From NCBI GenBank assembly GCA_964036315.1, contig OZ038517.1:14489013-14553012 (forward strand): a DNA stretch of 64,000 nucleotides. The letters are read 5' to 3'. A program made the position numbers and the translations under genes. Of the stretch, positions 10,000 to 20,095 are shown piece after piece. This DNA comes from Acanthosepion esculentum. Taxonomy: Eukaryota > Mollusca > Cephalopoda > Sepiida > Sepiidae. The notes below the pieces were generated by a model, which saw nothing but the letters and a program-made list of their open reading frames with translations, made no database searches and was not told the DNA's origin. How positions within the stretch are numbered: position 1 is the stretch's first letter; the number at the start of each line of letters is the position of its first letter.

Positions 10000-10440
10000 T
10001 ATTTTAAGACATTTTATGTTTATACATTCTTTTCAGATACAAATATTTAAGTAAATGCTCTGTTTATAATAAACAGTATTAACAACATTTACTGGCCTGA
10101 ATGTCCAAGAAATTTTCATAGAAAATATTCGTCCTCCGACAGGAATCGAACCTGTATCCTGTACGGGACCGTCATGTAGCCTGGCGTGCCTTTAACCAAT
10201 TTGGCCACAGAGGAGCGTTTCGGTTAGCAAGGTCGATTTTACTGTCTTTAAACTACAATCTTCCATGATTCTCTCACGTACATTCATAACTGCTCATGGC
10301 GTATCAAATGTAAACAAATGACGTCAGACATTATGAAATGGACAAAGTCTGACAATTATTTTAAGACATTTTATGTTTATACATTCTTTTTATAGATAAA
10401 CATAAAATGTCTTAAAATAATTGTCGGACTTTGTCCATAT
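10000..10440 (-). mobile_element. Foldback element with tRNA-like module
   Basis: ttttaagacattttatgttt occurs at about 10003 and 10360, and its reverse complement aaacataaaatgtcttaaaa at 10398, followed by ttgtcggactttgtccat. A conserved flank (attaacaacatttactggcc, gaatgtcc) leads into the tRNA-like module. The same flanks surround the modules at 48540 and in the palindrome 57868-58400. The outer 14 bases of this end are what the array at 10441-11092 multiplies. Confidence 0.75.
10131..10217 (-). pseudogene. tRNA-like module (class II fold, probably not a working tRNA)
   Basis: On the minus strand TCCTCTG pairs with CGGAGGA over seven base pairs. TGGCCAAATTGG is a good A box and GGTTCGATTCC a perfect B box. 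A TCC/GGA variable arm is compatible with a Ser/Leu-type fold. The anticodon stem has a mismatch here but is perfect in the sister copies (CGTCA/TGACG). The loop GACTATA in those copies lacks the invariant T at position 33. It is repeated inside a mobile element, so it is better read as a polymerase III promoter module than a tRNA gene. Confidence 0.7.
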
Positions 10441-10441
10441 C

Positions 10442-10507
<66 letters not shown>

Positions 10508-10621
10508 CCATATCATAATATATATATATATATATATATATATTTTGTCCATATCATAATATATATATATATATATTTTGTCCATATCATAATATATATA
10601 TATATATATTTTGTCCATATC

Positions 10622-10672
<51 letters not shown>

Positions 10673-10680
10673 TCCATATC

Positions 10681-10723
<43 letters not shown>

Positions 10724-11058
10724 TCCATATCATAATATATATATATATATATATATTTTGTCCATATCATAATATATATATATATATATATATTTTGTCC
10801 ATATCATAATATATATATATATATATATATATTTTGTCCATATCATAATATATATATATATATATATATTTTGTCCATATCATAATATATATATATATAT
10901 ATATATTTTGTCCATATCATAATATATATATATATATATATATTTTGTCCATATCATAATATATATATATATATATATATTTTGTCCATATCATAATATA
11001 TATATATATATATTTTGTCCATATCATAATATATATATATATATATTTTGTCCATATC

Positions 11059-11092
<34 letters not shown>
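10441..11092. repeat. Composite (TA)n / TTTTGTCCATATCAT array
   Basis: TA tracts of varying length are separated by ttttgtccatatcata, present 16 times counting the founder at 10432. The spacer equals the end of the adjacent foldback element (ggactttgtccatatcat) continued into TA. All ORFs here are IYIYI repeats with no coding meaning. Confidence 0.95.
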
Positions 11093-11098
<6 letters not shown>

Positions 11099-11174
11099 TA
11101 AAAGTGAACATAGAAGTCAACACTTAGTAGCGACAGTCTGTTTCATGCTAGATGCAATCGTCAGGCAACTAGTG

Positions 11175-11293
11175 CTGGAGTGACAGGGTGGAATCGATTT
11201 CTATTTTCTCCTCATTTGCAGTGTTATACAGTAATAGTTAGTTAGTTGAAATAGCTATTCCCATGAGGTAATTTTGAATTTCTATATTATTTA

Positions 11294-11330
<37 letters not shown>

Positions 11331-11456
11331 ATTTGTAGATCTGATGAATTGGATCGTGATTACGATTCCAATGTAATAAATTATAACCATGGAATATTAG
11401 TGTTTGAGCCTTTTATATTATATTCTTACTCTGTCCTGGATTCTATCCTCTTAGAA

Positions 11457-11496
<40 letters not shown>

Positions 11497-12137
11497 ACCA
11501 CTAATATTATCTATCCCAAATTACCTCATCAAAATAGCTATTTCAACCAACACGTTACTATGTTGGCATTTTTCAACTAAGATAATGTGTAGATATAAAA
11601 TCATAAACATTTAAAAAAAAAAAAAAAAAGAAGAGAAAAAAGAAAGAAAAGGAAGCAGGAGGCCACCATTGAAAACATGGATATTAAATTAACCCAACCC
11701 CCAGTATAATGGAAGGGGGAGGTGGAAATAGAGATGGTTAATATAACCTTGACCTATATTTTAAATTTCAATATCCCAAGTTAGGTTAGCATTGAATCAC
11801 AAAATTAAAGACACTGAGTTCAAACAATTTAAAAAATTTAAATAAAAAATAATAAATATCAGTTATAAAACATAGAACAAAAAGATTATCTAGAATTCTA
11901 TGAGGGTGGTTTGATTCTTTACTGATGTATCTATATCTTTAATACTGGGGGTTGGGTTAATTTAATATCCATGTTTTCAATGGTGGCCTCCTGCTTCCTT
12001 TTCTTTCTTTTTTTTTTTTTTAAATGTTTATGATTTTATATCTACACATTATCTTAGTTGAAAAATGCCAACATAGTAACGTGTTGGTTGAAATAGCTAT
12101 TTTGATGAGGTAATTTGGGATAGATAATATTAGTGGT

Positions 12138-12183
<46 letters not shown>

Positions 12184-12311
12184 ATTTTCAAGAGGATAGA
12201 ATCCAGGACAGAGTAAGAATATAATATAAAAGGCTCAAACACTAATATTCCATGGTTATAATTTATTACATTGGAATTGTAATCACGATCCAATTCATCA
12301 GACCTACAAAT

Positions 12312-12342
<31 letters not shown>

Positions 12343-12469
12343 GTGTGTGTTAAATAATATAGAAATTCAAAATTACCTCATGGGAATAGCTATTTCAACT
12401 AACTAACTATTACTGTATAACACTGCAAATGAGGAGAAAATAGAAATTGATTCCACCCTGCGACTCCAG
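11175..12469. repeat. 1.3-kb palindrome: arms about 530 bp, spacer 234 bp
   Basis: 11175-11707 and 11942-12469 are near-identical inverted copies. Outer ends: ctggagtgacagggtgg and ccaccctgcgactccag. Inner ends: aacccaacccccagtat and atactgggggttgggtt. Each arm holds a (CA)n/(TA)n or (GT)n tract, a second TA tract, and the segment attccatggttataa. The arms differ mainly in microsatellite length, so they are young or kept alike by conversion. 11099-11165 is a fragment of the hairpin family at 52755-52892. A short outer part of the palindrome recurs at 28140-28235. Confidence 0.95.
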
Positions 12470-12544
12470 TGGGTCTAAAACTGACCGTAGGGTGAAAGAA
12501 AGGAAACTAAAGCGGTTGTTTCAATTAATTTGCACAACGGTGTA
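12470..12544 (+). mobile_element. Tc1-like element right end with TIR
   Basis: ctgaccgtagggtgaaagaa then aattaatttgcacaacggtg and TA. This matches the inverted left end of the short Tc1 derivative at 18888-19452. The right arm of the palindrome runs directly into it. No matching left terminus was found before 11175. Confidence 0.65.
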
Positions 12545-12620
12545 CATAGATACATGCACACAGAGATACATATACATGCACATAAAAATAACAAAACTGG
12601 ATCCTAGCACCGATACTCAC

Positions 12621-12870
12621 CGTTTCTAAATGAAGGCGAACGAAAACTGCTGGTCAAGTTTTTAATTCGGCTCAAAGCATTTTTTCCTTTGGATATGGAA
12701 GAATCAGACACATGGTCATCAGATCCTGAGGTTTTCTCCTCATCTGTAGATTTTTTCCTCTTGTTTATTGGTGAATTTTCTTTCGCAGTGCTGGACATCT
12801 GCTGGATTTTCTTCATAGCTGCTGATTTCGAACGACGAGGTTGGCGAGTTGGTGTCTCCAGGGGCTTTTG
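12621..12870 (-). CDS. Exon 7 of the kinesin-6/KIF20B-like tail gene
   Basis: Minus-strand acceptor ctatttgtag|CAAAAGCCC and donor AGAAACG|GTGAGTAT. It starts in phase 0, gives 83 codons and leaves one base, which fits the two-base start of the exon at 4652-4929. The product begins QKPLETPTRQPRRSKS and contains AAMKKIQQMSSTAKENSP, with a KEN degron-type motif and an S-P site, then NKRKK, an acidic/Ser stretch and RSPSFRN. In KIF20B a comparable KKI..MSS...KEN element precedes the basic C-terminal motif. The first part of the exon lies before the first internal Met, so ATG-based ORF calls miss it. The plus ORF 12689-12880 is a shadow. Confidence 0.8.
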
Positions 12871-12894
12871 CTACAAATAGAAATCATTTTGGGG

Positions 12895-13060
12895 GTTATT
12901 TAAAGACAAAAAAAATATTTAGGATTGTAAGAATAATTTTTCCGAATAAAAGTCCTACTATTTAACCCATAGCTGGGAGGTAGAAGAAGGTTTCATACCT
13001 TTCTCAATGGTTCTGCATATAAGTGAATGTAATGTAATTTGAACTTGGATTCTGAGACTT
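12895..13060 (-). mobile_element. SINE core-domain relic
   Basis: Reading the minus strand: attacattcacttatatgc, gaaaggtatgaaaccttc, ccagctatgggttaaatag and taggact, the same body as the SINEs at 8540 and 38095 but without a recognisable tRNA head. It lies within 30 bp of the acceptor of the exon at 12621-12870. Confidence 0.6.
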
Positions 13061-13344
13061 GAACAGACATATCATATACCAGGAGTTTGTTTTTCATGGA
13101 CAATGATTTAAACAATTTGGTCACAGAAGTCTATGGCTACACAGAAGACAGTTCTTTACTCCAAATCATTGACCTTGAAAGCTGTGATGAAAGGCAATAA
13201 TAAGAATGAAGAAAAGACAAATAAAATTTTTTTTAAATATTTTATCTCAGAGTTAAAATAATTTAAAACTATTTTTAAGAAGCAAAAGACTAAACAATAA
13301 GGCTTAAAGATTTGGAATAGAAAGGTGGCAATACAGATTTTAGA

Positions 13345-13425
13345 CTTGCATGGCTGAGTTGGTTAAAGCATCATCCATGAAAGACGAGCTTCCAGGTTAT
13401 GGAATTTAGGTTCAGGTCTTTTTGT
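13345..13425 (+). pseudogene. tRNA-like relic
   Basis: ATGGCTGAGTTGGTTAAAGC is a good A box at about 13351 and a weak GGTTCAGGTC B-like box follows at 13410. Stems are not convincing. 13061-13344 holds nothing recognised. Confidence 0.35.
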
Positions 13426-13445
13426 GAGCAATTTTTTATTTATTT

Positions 13446-13966
13446 CAAATTTGCACTATTTTATGGTTGGAAAGTATTCAATTCGCACTATTTTATGGTT
13501 GGAGGGTATTCAATTCACACCATTCTATGGTTGGAGGGTATTCAATTTGCACCATTCTATGGTTGGAGGGTATTCAATTTGCACCATTCTATGGTTGGAG
13601 GGTATTCAATTTGCACTATTTTATGGTTGGAGGGTATTCCATTCGCATCATTTTATGGTTGGAGGGTATTCAATTTGCACCATTTTATGGTTGGAGGGTA
13701 TTCAATTTGCACCATTTTATGGAGGGAGGGTATTCAATTTGCACCATTTTATGGAGGGAGGGTATTCAATTTGCACCATTTTATGGTTGGAGGGTATTCA
13801 ATTTGCATCATTTTATGGTTGGAGGGTATTCAATTCGCACCATTTTATGGTTGGAGGGTATTCAATTCACACCATTTTATGGTTGGAGGCTATACAATTT
13901 GTACTATTTTATGCTTGGAGGGTATTCAATTCGCACTATTTTATGGCTGGAGGGTATTCAACTTAG
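13446..13966 (+). repeat. 32-bp minisatellite, about 16 units
   Basis: The unit is ttggagggtattcaattt plus gcaccattttatgg. Variants exchange c/t and one pair of units has ggagggaggg. No frame contains a stop, and 32 is not a multiple of three, so all three plus frames stay open for 169 to 195 codons. Each frame cycles through the same three peptides (GYSICTILW, EGIQFAPFYG, WRVFNLHHFM). There is no splice context or codon signal, so I read it as a satellite. Confidence 0.9.
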
Positions 13967-14259
13967 GAAGTTGTGAGAAAAGATAAAGAAAAAGAATAGC
14001 CAAAAATTAATAATAATAATAATAATGCTCTATTTTAAAATAAATTAAAATGATTTAAAAAAAAATATCTACTGAATGTAAACTGTTGATAAGAAAGATC
14101 AAACAGCACAACAAATATCTGTGGTAAGCAGGACGTACGCAAACAACCAATAAGCATTTGATTAATTTTCTTGACCAAAACAATTAACAAAGGTGAAATA
14201 TTTAGAGTAAGCAATACTGGTCAACAGAAGAAATGGTTGAAGAGGTATTCATTTCTGAC

Positions 14260-14735
14260 ACATCATCAAACCGGGAAAAAATAAATCTATTTACATTGTT
14301 CGGACTGTTAACGTCATCTTTGTTGTCATATTCACAACATTTTCGGACGTTGTACATTCCAGCCTTCTTCAGGTCTGTCTATATTTCTGAGATGGGGGTA
14401 TTGTAACTACACTATTTACATTGTTTGGACTGTTGTCATCATCTTTGTTGTGATATTCATGACGTTTCAGCCATTGCATGCTCTGTCTATATTTCTGACA
14501 TGATGTATTGTAACTATTTACACTATTTATATTGTTCGGACTTTTATCCTCATCTTTGTTATCATATTCACAACGTTTCGGCCTTCTTCAGGATTTGTCT
14601 ATATTTCTGAGACAAGTTATTGTAACTACACTATTTACACTGTCTGGACTGTTGTCCTCATCTCAGTTGTAATATTCACAATGTTTTGGCTATTGTACAC
14701 ACCGGCCTACTTCAGGCGACTGGAATTTTTGAACT
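14260..14735 (-). repeat. Tandem units of the hammerhead-like repeat family (diverged)
   Basis: Four diverged units carrying catcttcattgc-like, ttcacaac.ttt, and ggccttcttcagg. On the minus strand CTGAAGA / GAAA pairs occur at about 14335-14372 and 14563-14595 (the latter with the middle arm deleted to ggcc) and weakly at 14690-14717. Related to the blocks at 7028 and 55435. Confidence 0.65.
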
Positions 14736-14756
14736 GAACACTTTATTTCATTCACC

Positions 14757-15036
14757 ATTCACGTTGTTCTAGTTCCACGTGTCATGCCTCTTCTGGATGT
14801 CTCAGTTTCAGTTATTTCCCTTAGCAACTCTACTCGCCAAGTTTTTGTTCAGCTCTGCTGTGGCCAGGTATTGATCTAGCAACTCTTTGGGTCAAGTCAC
14901 TGGATTACTTCTTCAAGGTGAATATGGCCCAGAGGATAAAAGTGTTGGTTGGTGTAATCTCGTGATTTGACCCAAAGAGTTGTGATTTCAATACCTGGCC
15001 ACAGCAGAGGTGAACAAAAACTTGGAGAGTTAAGTA
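14757..15036. mobile_element. Two tRNA-SINE copies, head to head inverted
   Basis: 14837-14908 (gccaagtttttgttcagctc ... caactctttgggtcaa) reappears inverted at 14965-15035. The left copy extends to gttctagttccacgtgtcat at 14766, the body also seen at 63640-63810. The tRNA-like promoter part is ttgaccca...gatttcaatacctgg. Confidence 0.65.
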
Positions 15037-15149
15037 ACTGTGAATATTCAGCAGGCTGGTTACAGAAATTTAAGAAAAGGCGTGGCATTAAATATCTAAA
15101 GGTGTGCGGTGATAAAGCATCTGCCGATATAAAACTATTTTCAGGGCAC

Positions 15150-15865
15150 ACATATTGTAACAAATGTATGAGTGAACGTTTGATGGGGCAAACGTCATGG
15201 CGACGGACACAAAAATGGCAGTGCGTGTGTGCGGCCAGACTGAGAGCGAGGCCCATATTCATTTGCATAAGCGTATGCCTCGCCGGCATAAAAGCTGAGA
15301 GTTTGAGAGGGTAAGGGAGCGGTCCAGTTGGGCGAAAGTCACACGTGTTGTTCGTATCGGTGTCGACTGCAGTGTAAGACTGAGCAGAAGCAGAAGGAGA
15401 AGACAAAGACTTCAGTAATTTCGTTACAAGCTATTTCGGCATTATGACTGACAGAAAGTTCGATCTAAAGCTCGTGCCAGAATACAACGGAACGACGTCG
15501 TTTGTTGATTGGCTAGAAAGAGTAGACCTGATTTGCAAACTTTCGGCAGTTGACCGGGTCGAGCGAGTAATCCCCCCTTGCGATTTGCCGGAGGGGACTT
15601 TGATGTCTACCGGCAACTTTCGGATGCGGACAAGACCGATGTGACTCGGGTGAAATCTGCACTTCGAAGGGCTTTTGTGCTGGACTCATTTGAAGCGTAC
15701 AAGCAGTTTTCAAGACGCACTTTGTGCCCGGATGAGTCGGTAGATGAGTTCTTCGTAGCATTGAAGAAACTCTCCAGCCTGTTCAGAGGAATGCCTGACC
15801 GATCACTGAAGTATGCGTTAATGGCTGGACTGCTGGACTATTTGTCGTTTTTATGTTTGGATTAG
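15150..15865 (+). mobile_element. LTR retrotransposon 5' region and gag start, frameshifted
   Basis: The gag-like protein starts at ATG 15444: MTDRKFDLKLVPEYNGTTSF then VDWLERVDLICKLSAVDRVE. It continues in another frame from about 15576 with DVYRQLSDADKTDVTRVKSA, YKQFSRRTLCPDESVDEFF and MPDRSLKYALMAGL. This is the N-terminal gag architecture of Ty3/gypsy-type elements. The frame changes in a run of six C at 15574-15579. Upstream 15150-15440 is GC-richer and leader/LTR-like with a tataaaa-like cataaaagctgag. Zinc knuckle, protease and RT are absent; the copy is cut at 15865. The minus ORF 14897-15406 is a shadow. Confidence 0.7.
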
Positions 15866-16620
15866 CAGCATGGCCCGGCGTTGCCCGGGCGTGATTCAAA
15901 AATCGTACAACTCATACAGCAATCGCTATCACTTGACTTAAAATATTTTTGCCCTTCCTTGCCTTTAAAGGAGTGCCCTTTGCCATGCTGATGTTGCTAC
16001 ATGCCTTACTTCTTGCCTATCTCACACTGCAAATTTTTTCTAAGCTCTATACTAAACATTAAATCTGTTATGAAAAAAAAAGAACTAAACAAAATGAACA
16101 CAAAACGATCAGCTTTAAAAAAGGACTCGTAACTGGAAAAACCAAATGAAAAAAGAATGTTAACAACAAATACATTTTCACACCCAACCCAGTTCTACAG
16201 AATCAGAATCAACATTGAGTTTAAGCAAGCGAATGAGCCAATTGGAGTAAAGTGCCATGCAGATTTTAATTTTTCCCACTAGTGACTATCGATTTTTTTT
16301 GCATGCTAGTTAACATTCGTGTCAGTCAGCTGTTGGCTCTCATGCTGGCCAATAGAATCTTCCTGCCTATTCGTGGCAGCCAGCTATAGGCTCTCACTCT
16401 GGCCAGTAGAAAATGGCTGCAAACTACATGAAAACTACTGTAGAAGCATGAAAAAAATCGATTATTTCCACTATCGATGGGAGTTGGGAAATGCAAAGTT
16501 GGTCTTAGCCTTCCCGCTAACTTGGAGCATGTGCATGTAAATTTTGGTGCAAATCTGTTGAAAATTGCAGCCGTGCATTCGTTACACACACACACATCCT
16601 GACTTTTATAGATATTCCCA
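15866..16620 (+). mobile_element. Interspersed repeat with a cccggcgttgcccgggc start
   Basis: Begins gcatggcccggcgttgcccg right at the truncation of the LTR element and ends near cacacacacatcctgacttttatagat. Two internal segments (cagctgttggctctca and cagctataggctctca) are duplicated about 60 bp apart at 16327 and 16381. No coding sequence. Confidence 0.45.
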
Positions 16621-16689
16621 AGCTGCCCCATTTTATAGGTGCTATATACAAATTAAATCACCTGTATCCCAAAATCCCCCAAAAATCTG

Positions 16690-17465
16690 AGAACTGAAGA
16701 ATCTCTGGTCAGGTTTGTTTTATGGCATATCAACACCTCAATGGGTTATTTAATGCTGACAATTTTTATTGCTGGTAATATTTTTCATTTTTTTTCAAAA
16801 TGTATTTCTGGTAATATTGTTTTCTTCAAAAATCTATTTCTGGGAATATTTTTCTTTCCAAAAATGTATAGCTGGTAATTTTTTTCTTTTTTAAAGTATT
16901 GCTGATAATAATTTTTCCTTCAAAAAATTATTGCTGGTAATTTTATACAAAGTATTTCTGGTATAGCTGGTAATATTATTTTTCCAAAAACTTACAGCTG
17001 GTAATATTATTTTTCCAAAAACTTACAGCTGGTAATATTATTTTTCCAAAAACTTACAGCTGGTAATATTATTTTTCCAAAAAGTTACAGCTGGTAATAT
17101 TATTTTTCTAAAAACTTACAGCTGGTAACAGTTTTTCTCTTTCAAAAACATACTGCTGGTAATATTTGTCTCCTTCCTAAAAAATTCATTTCTGGTAATA
17201 ATTTTTTACAAAGTATTTCTGGTATTAAAACCTATTTTTACACATTTTTAATGCCTTTCACTTCAGTTCCTGGGTTAACTATTTGCCCATAGCTGGGACC
17301 CTAACAGGTGCTACCACCCCATTCAGCGTGAACCTGGGAACACCAGTAATTAAGAGGTAGTTCCACACTCGTCAAAGACTCCTAATCAGAGGCCTTGCTG
17401 TTGGACGTAGTTTATCGTCTTACCCAGGACGCGGATCTAGTTGTCATACACAGGACGTTTGAAGA
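16690..17465 (-). mobile_element. SINE-like repeat with internal GGTAAT minisatellite, copy 1
   Basis: One edge is tttatggcatatcaacacct. The middle is a variable run of about 31-bp units (agctggtaat, T/A run, ccaaaaac). The other side is actatttgcccatagctgg, ggtgctaccacccc, cctgggaacaccag, cagaggccttgctgttgga and tttatcgtcttacccaggac. The same order recurs at 19625, 31795, 40745 and 56785. On the minus strand it reads as a SINE body with a ccagctatgggcaaatag core, the minisatellite, then a tail. Confidence 0.8.
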
Positions 17466-18539
17466 TATGGAGACTAATTTGGATTTCATAGAGACTTAAG
17501 GCATTATGGTGATTTTCTAAGCATAGCTTAGATGTAGCACAAGGTCGAAAGTATAAGGCACCCAGTGAGGATCGAACTCACTACTCAGTTGTAATTGTTC
17601 TTGCGAGACAAGCTTGCTAATCATTACACCATGTTGAGATGCCCAACTTGAGGTATTATGCTAGGTGTAGTAAGAATAGCAAGTAAGACTGGTATTTTTG
17701 GTCCAAGGAATAATGTATAGTTTGGGTCATTGATTGTAGCTTGCTAAATTTAAGATAATACAGATGAAAAAAACCTTCCCATATCCATCCCTTTGACCTT
17801 GTGCCACATTTTTTGTTTCATGCAAAAATAAATATTATTTCAATTGACTCAATTTTTCCATTCTATGTAAGAGTATTCAATAAAACTCCTCTTCTTTGTT
17901 TTCCCAACCTAGTCTTCTAATCGTTCAATAATCCATCTCTAACTACGGCTTTCCTAATTCTTAATTCTCGGCTATTCATGTGTACGTGCATTTAATAAGC
18001 CTCTTCTTGTTTGTTTCCCTACCTAGTTTCCTAATTCTCGGCTATTATGACCAAGGACAACAGTACAATACAAATGCATTCCAATTTTAATTCTAGCAAT
18101 CTAAAAATGCCAGCCTTTAGCCAACAAAATCTTGTTTAAGCCATTATTAATACAAAAGAAACAATCGACACTAAATAAAACTTTTCTCCAAAGGAGTTGG
18201 TATATCAAGGTGTGTTTAGGTATTTAATATGTTTATTATATATTCAATACACAAACAAAAATAACAATACATACAACTATTCAACTATTCAATACATGTC
18301 TTTCTATTTAACTGCTGCATATAACGTCCCTTTTAATGGGTTCCAATCCCAGCAATCTAAAAATGCAAGGATTTAGTAAACAAAAAGCCAGAGAGAAAGA
18401 CAAATGACAGCAAATCTACAACTGCAGCAGCAGCAATCAAATCATGGGCAGCAGCAGTTGCAACCTAATCAGCAGGCAGGTTATGTTTAAAGCTGAAAAT
18501 TCATTACAGCAAAAGTGGATAAAAGCATTGGCTTGTGAT
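17466..18539. other. Non-coding with a tRNA-like SINE relic and a short duplication
   Basis: 17550-17645 minus: tggtgtaatgattagcaagc (A box) and gagttcgatcctcactgg (B box), a SINE head. 17880-18060 holds a duplicated segment (aataaaactcctcttct ... taattctcggctatt / aataagcctcttcttg ... taattctcggctatt). 18415-18480 is a CAG-type repeat (gcagcagcagcaatc). No exon seen. Confidence 0.5.
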
Positions 18540-18785
18540 TCATACCTTTCCTAAGGGTATTGGCACGTACGTGATTATAACCCTAAACCCGACTGGAACT
18601 CGAATCTCTGGTTTCCAATCCCAAACTGTTACCCATTACACCACCCACACATCCAAGCTTACAGCACCTGGTATCCCTAAGTAGTCACTCATCTAGGTAC
18701 TGACCAGGCTCAATGTTGCTTAACTTCAGGGATCATACTGGTGTTTCAACCTGGCCAACATAATGGTATAAAGTTAGTAGCAACG
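18540..18785 (-). mobile_element. Chimeric SINE: 5S rRNA head, then tRNA-like, then SINE body
   Basis: On the minus strand a 5S rRNA-like segment (about 18775 down to 18655) is followed directly by a tRNA-like segment (gggtggtgtaatgggtaaca A box; cgagttccagtcggg B box) and then ccaatacccttaggaaaggt. That last piece is the body start of the SINEs at 8540 and 38095. Two polymerase III promoter modules in series suggest a composite SINE rather than two separate insertions, because the body joins the tRNA part as in the tRNA-only copies. Confidence 0.65.
18655..18775 (-). pseudogene. 5S rRNA-derived sequence
   Basis: On the minus strand: gttgaaacacc, gaagttaagcaac, gagcctggtcagtacctag, atgagtgactacttaggga and taccaggtgctgtaagctt. 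These follow the 5S rRNA order (loop A to E and 3' stem), including the internal control region. The 5' dozen bases are degraded, so it is not a working 5S gene. Confidence 0.75.
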
Positions 18786-18887
18786 GTGTCTTCATCTAGC
18801 AAATACATTACCATTATGTGGGAGGTATTTCTGCCACACCCTGTAATATTAATATATTAGCTGACTTTGGATCTGAATTTTTCATTG

Positions 18888-19452
18888 TACACCCTTGTGC
18901 AAATTAATTGAAACAACTGCTTTAGTTTCTTTTCTTTCACCATACAGCCAGTTTTAGACCCACAGGAGTGACACGGTGTAATCGATTTCTATTTTTTCTC
19001 AGATTAGGTCATTTGCAGTGGTGTGCAGTAATATGAATCTATTTTTGTGATGTATGATTAAATTTGTTTGGCCTTGAAATATATTGCGTTATCCGTGATT
19101 GCATCAGTTTTTCTTCACCTCCAGACACTATTGTCTTGACTGTCAATTAGTTGTCCTACGGCGATTGCGATGGACGTTACTCCAAGGAAGCGTATGAAAA
19201 CTGTAACACTGCACGAACACACTGGCAAGCCTTACCAGTGAGCAAATCAAGGTATTATAGACTGGCCCGGAAACTCTCTTGATTTAAATCCAATTGAGAA
19301 TCTGTGGTCAATCTGCAAGGAACAACTTTGTGGAATGGACACAAGAAGGACTAACATGTGCACTCGGTCATGTTTCATTGGAAAAATACAAAAAGAAAGT
19401 AAATAATAATGGAATTATTCATTTTGTTGCAATTAATTTGCACAAGGGTGTA
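18888..19452 (+). mobile_element. Internally deleted Tc1-like transposon with TIRs and TA
   Basis: Ends cacccttgtgcaaattaatt at 18890 and its inverse aattaatttgcacaagggtg ending at 19450, flanked by TA on both sides. ATG at 19170 starts MDVTPRKRMKTVTLHEHTG, a Tc1-type N-terminus, then a stop. After a deletion the frame resumes with DWPGNSLDLNPIENLWSICK, the C-terminal D..NPIEN(x)W motif. The DNA-binding remainder and first two catalytic aspartates are missing, so it is a non-autonomous derivative of about 561 bp. Confidence 0.85.
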
Positions 19453-19624
19453 GGTTGGCACACACAAATATATTAGCTGAATTTTGATCTGAAGTTTTCA
19501 TTGTATAATTCTCAATCTGTGTGATTAACATTAGCCATTGATTTAAGGATAATGAAAGAGATTATGTTTAAAAAGAAAAGAAAATTGTTTTTTTGTTGTC
19601 ATAAGGCTACAAACTTTTTGGTTT

Positions 19625-20095
19625 GGTTTAAGGCATATCAACCCCAATGGGTCATTTAATGCCGACAAAATTTTTTTTCAAAAATCTATTTCTGGTAATA
19701 TTTTTTGTTTCAAAAATCTATTTCTGTTAGTAATTTTTCATCAAATATGTATATCTGGTAATATTTTTTTTTTTCAAAAAAATTTATAGCTGATATATTT
19801 TTTTTTCAAAAAAACAATGTATAGCTGATTTTTTTTTTTTCAAAATGTATTACTGGTAATAATTTTTTTACAAAAATGCTCTATGGTATTAAAACCTATT
19901 TTTACACATTTTGACACCGGTTGTTGGGGGGTTAACTATTTGCCCATAGCTGGGACCCTACCACCCCGGGTCAGGGTGGACCTGGGAACACCAGCAAATA
20001 AGAGGTGGTTCCACACACCTCAAAACCTCTTGACCAGAGGTCTTGCTGTTGGATGTAGTTTATCGTCTTACCCAGGACAGACAAACTTTTTGATT
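19625..20095 (-). mobile_element. SINE-like repeat with GGTAAT minisatellite, copy 2
   Basis: Same edges as the copy at 16690 (aggcatatcaaccccaatgg; gcccatagctgggaccctac; atcgtcttacccaggac) with a shorter, T-rich minisatellite of about six units. Confidence 0.8.

Noticed and set aside
10412..11123. Several ORFs of 60-90 codons made of Tyr-Ile
   Set aside because: They are (TA)n read in frame; the same happens at 9813, 21532-22136, 26887, 46578-46939, 48369 and 52913-53480. No coding meaning.
13399..13986. 195-codon repeat protein candidate
   Set aside because: Three frames are equally open, the period is 32 bp, and there is no codon bias, splice site or known repeat domain; treated as a minisatellite.
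14897..15406. 169-codon minus ORF
   Set aside because: Antisense of the LTR-element leader and a SINE pair; no known protein similarity.
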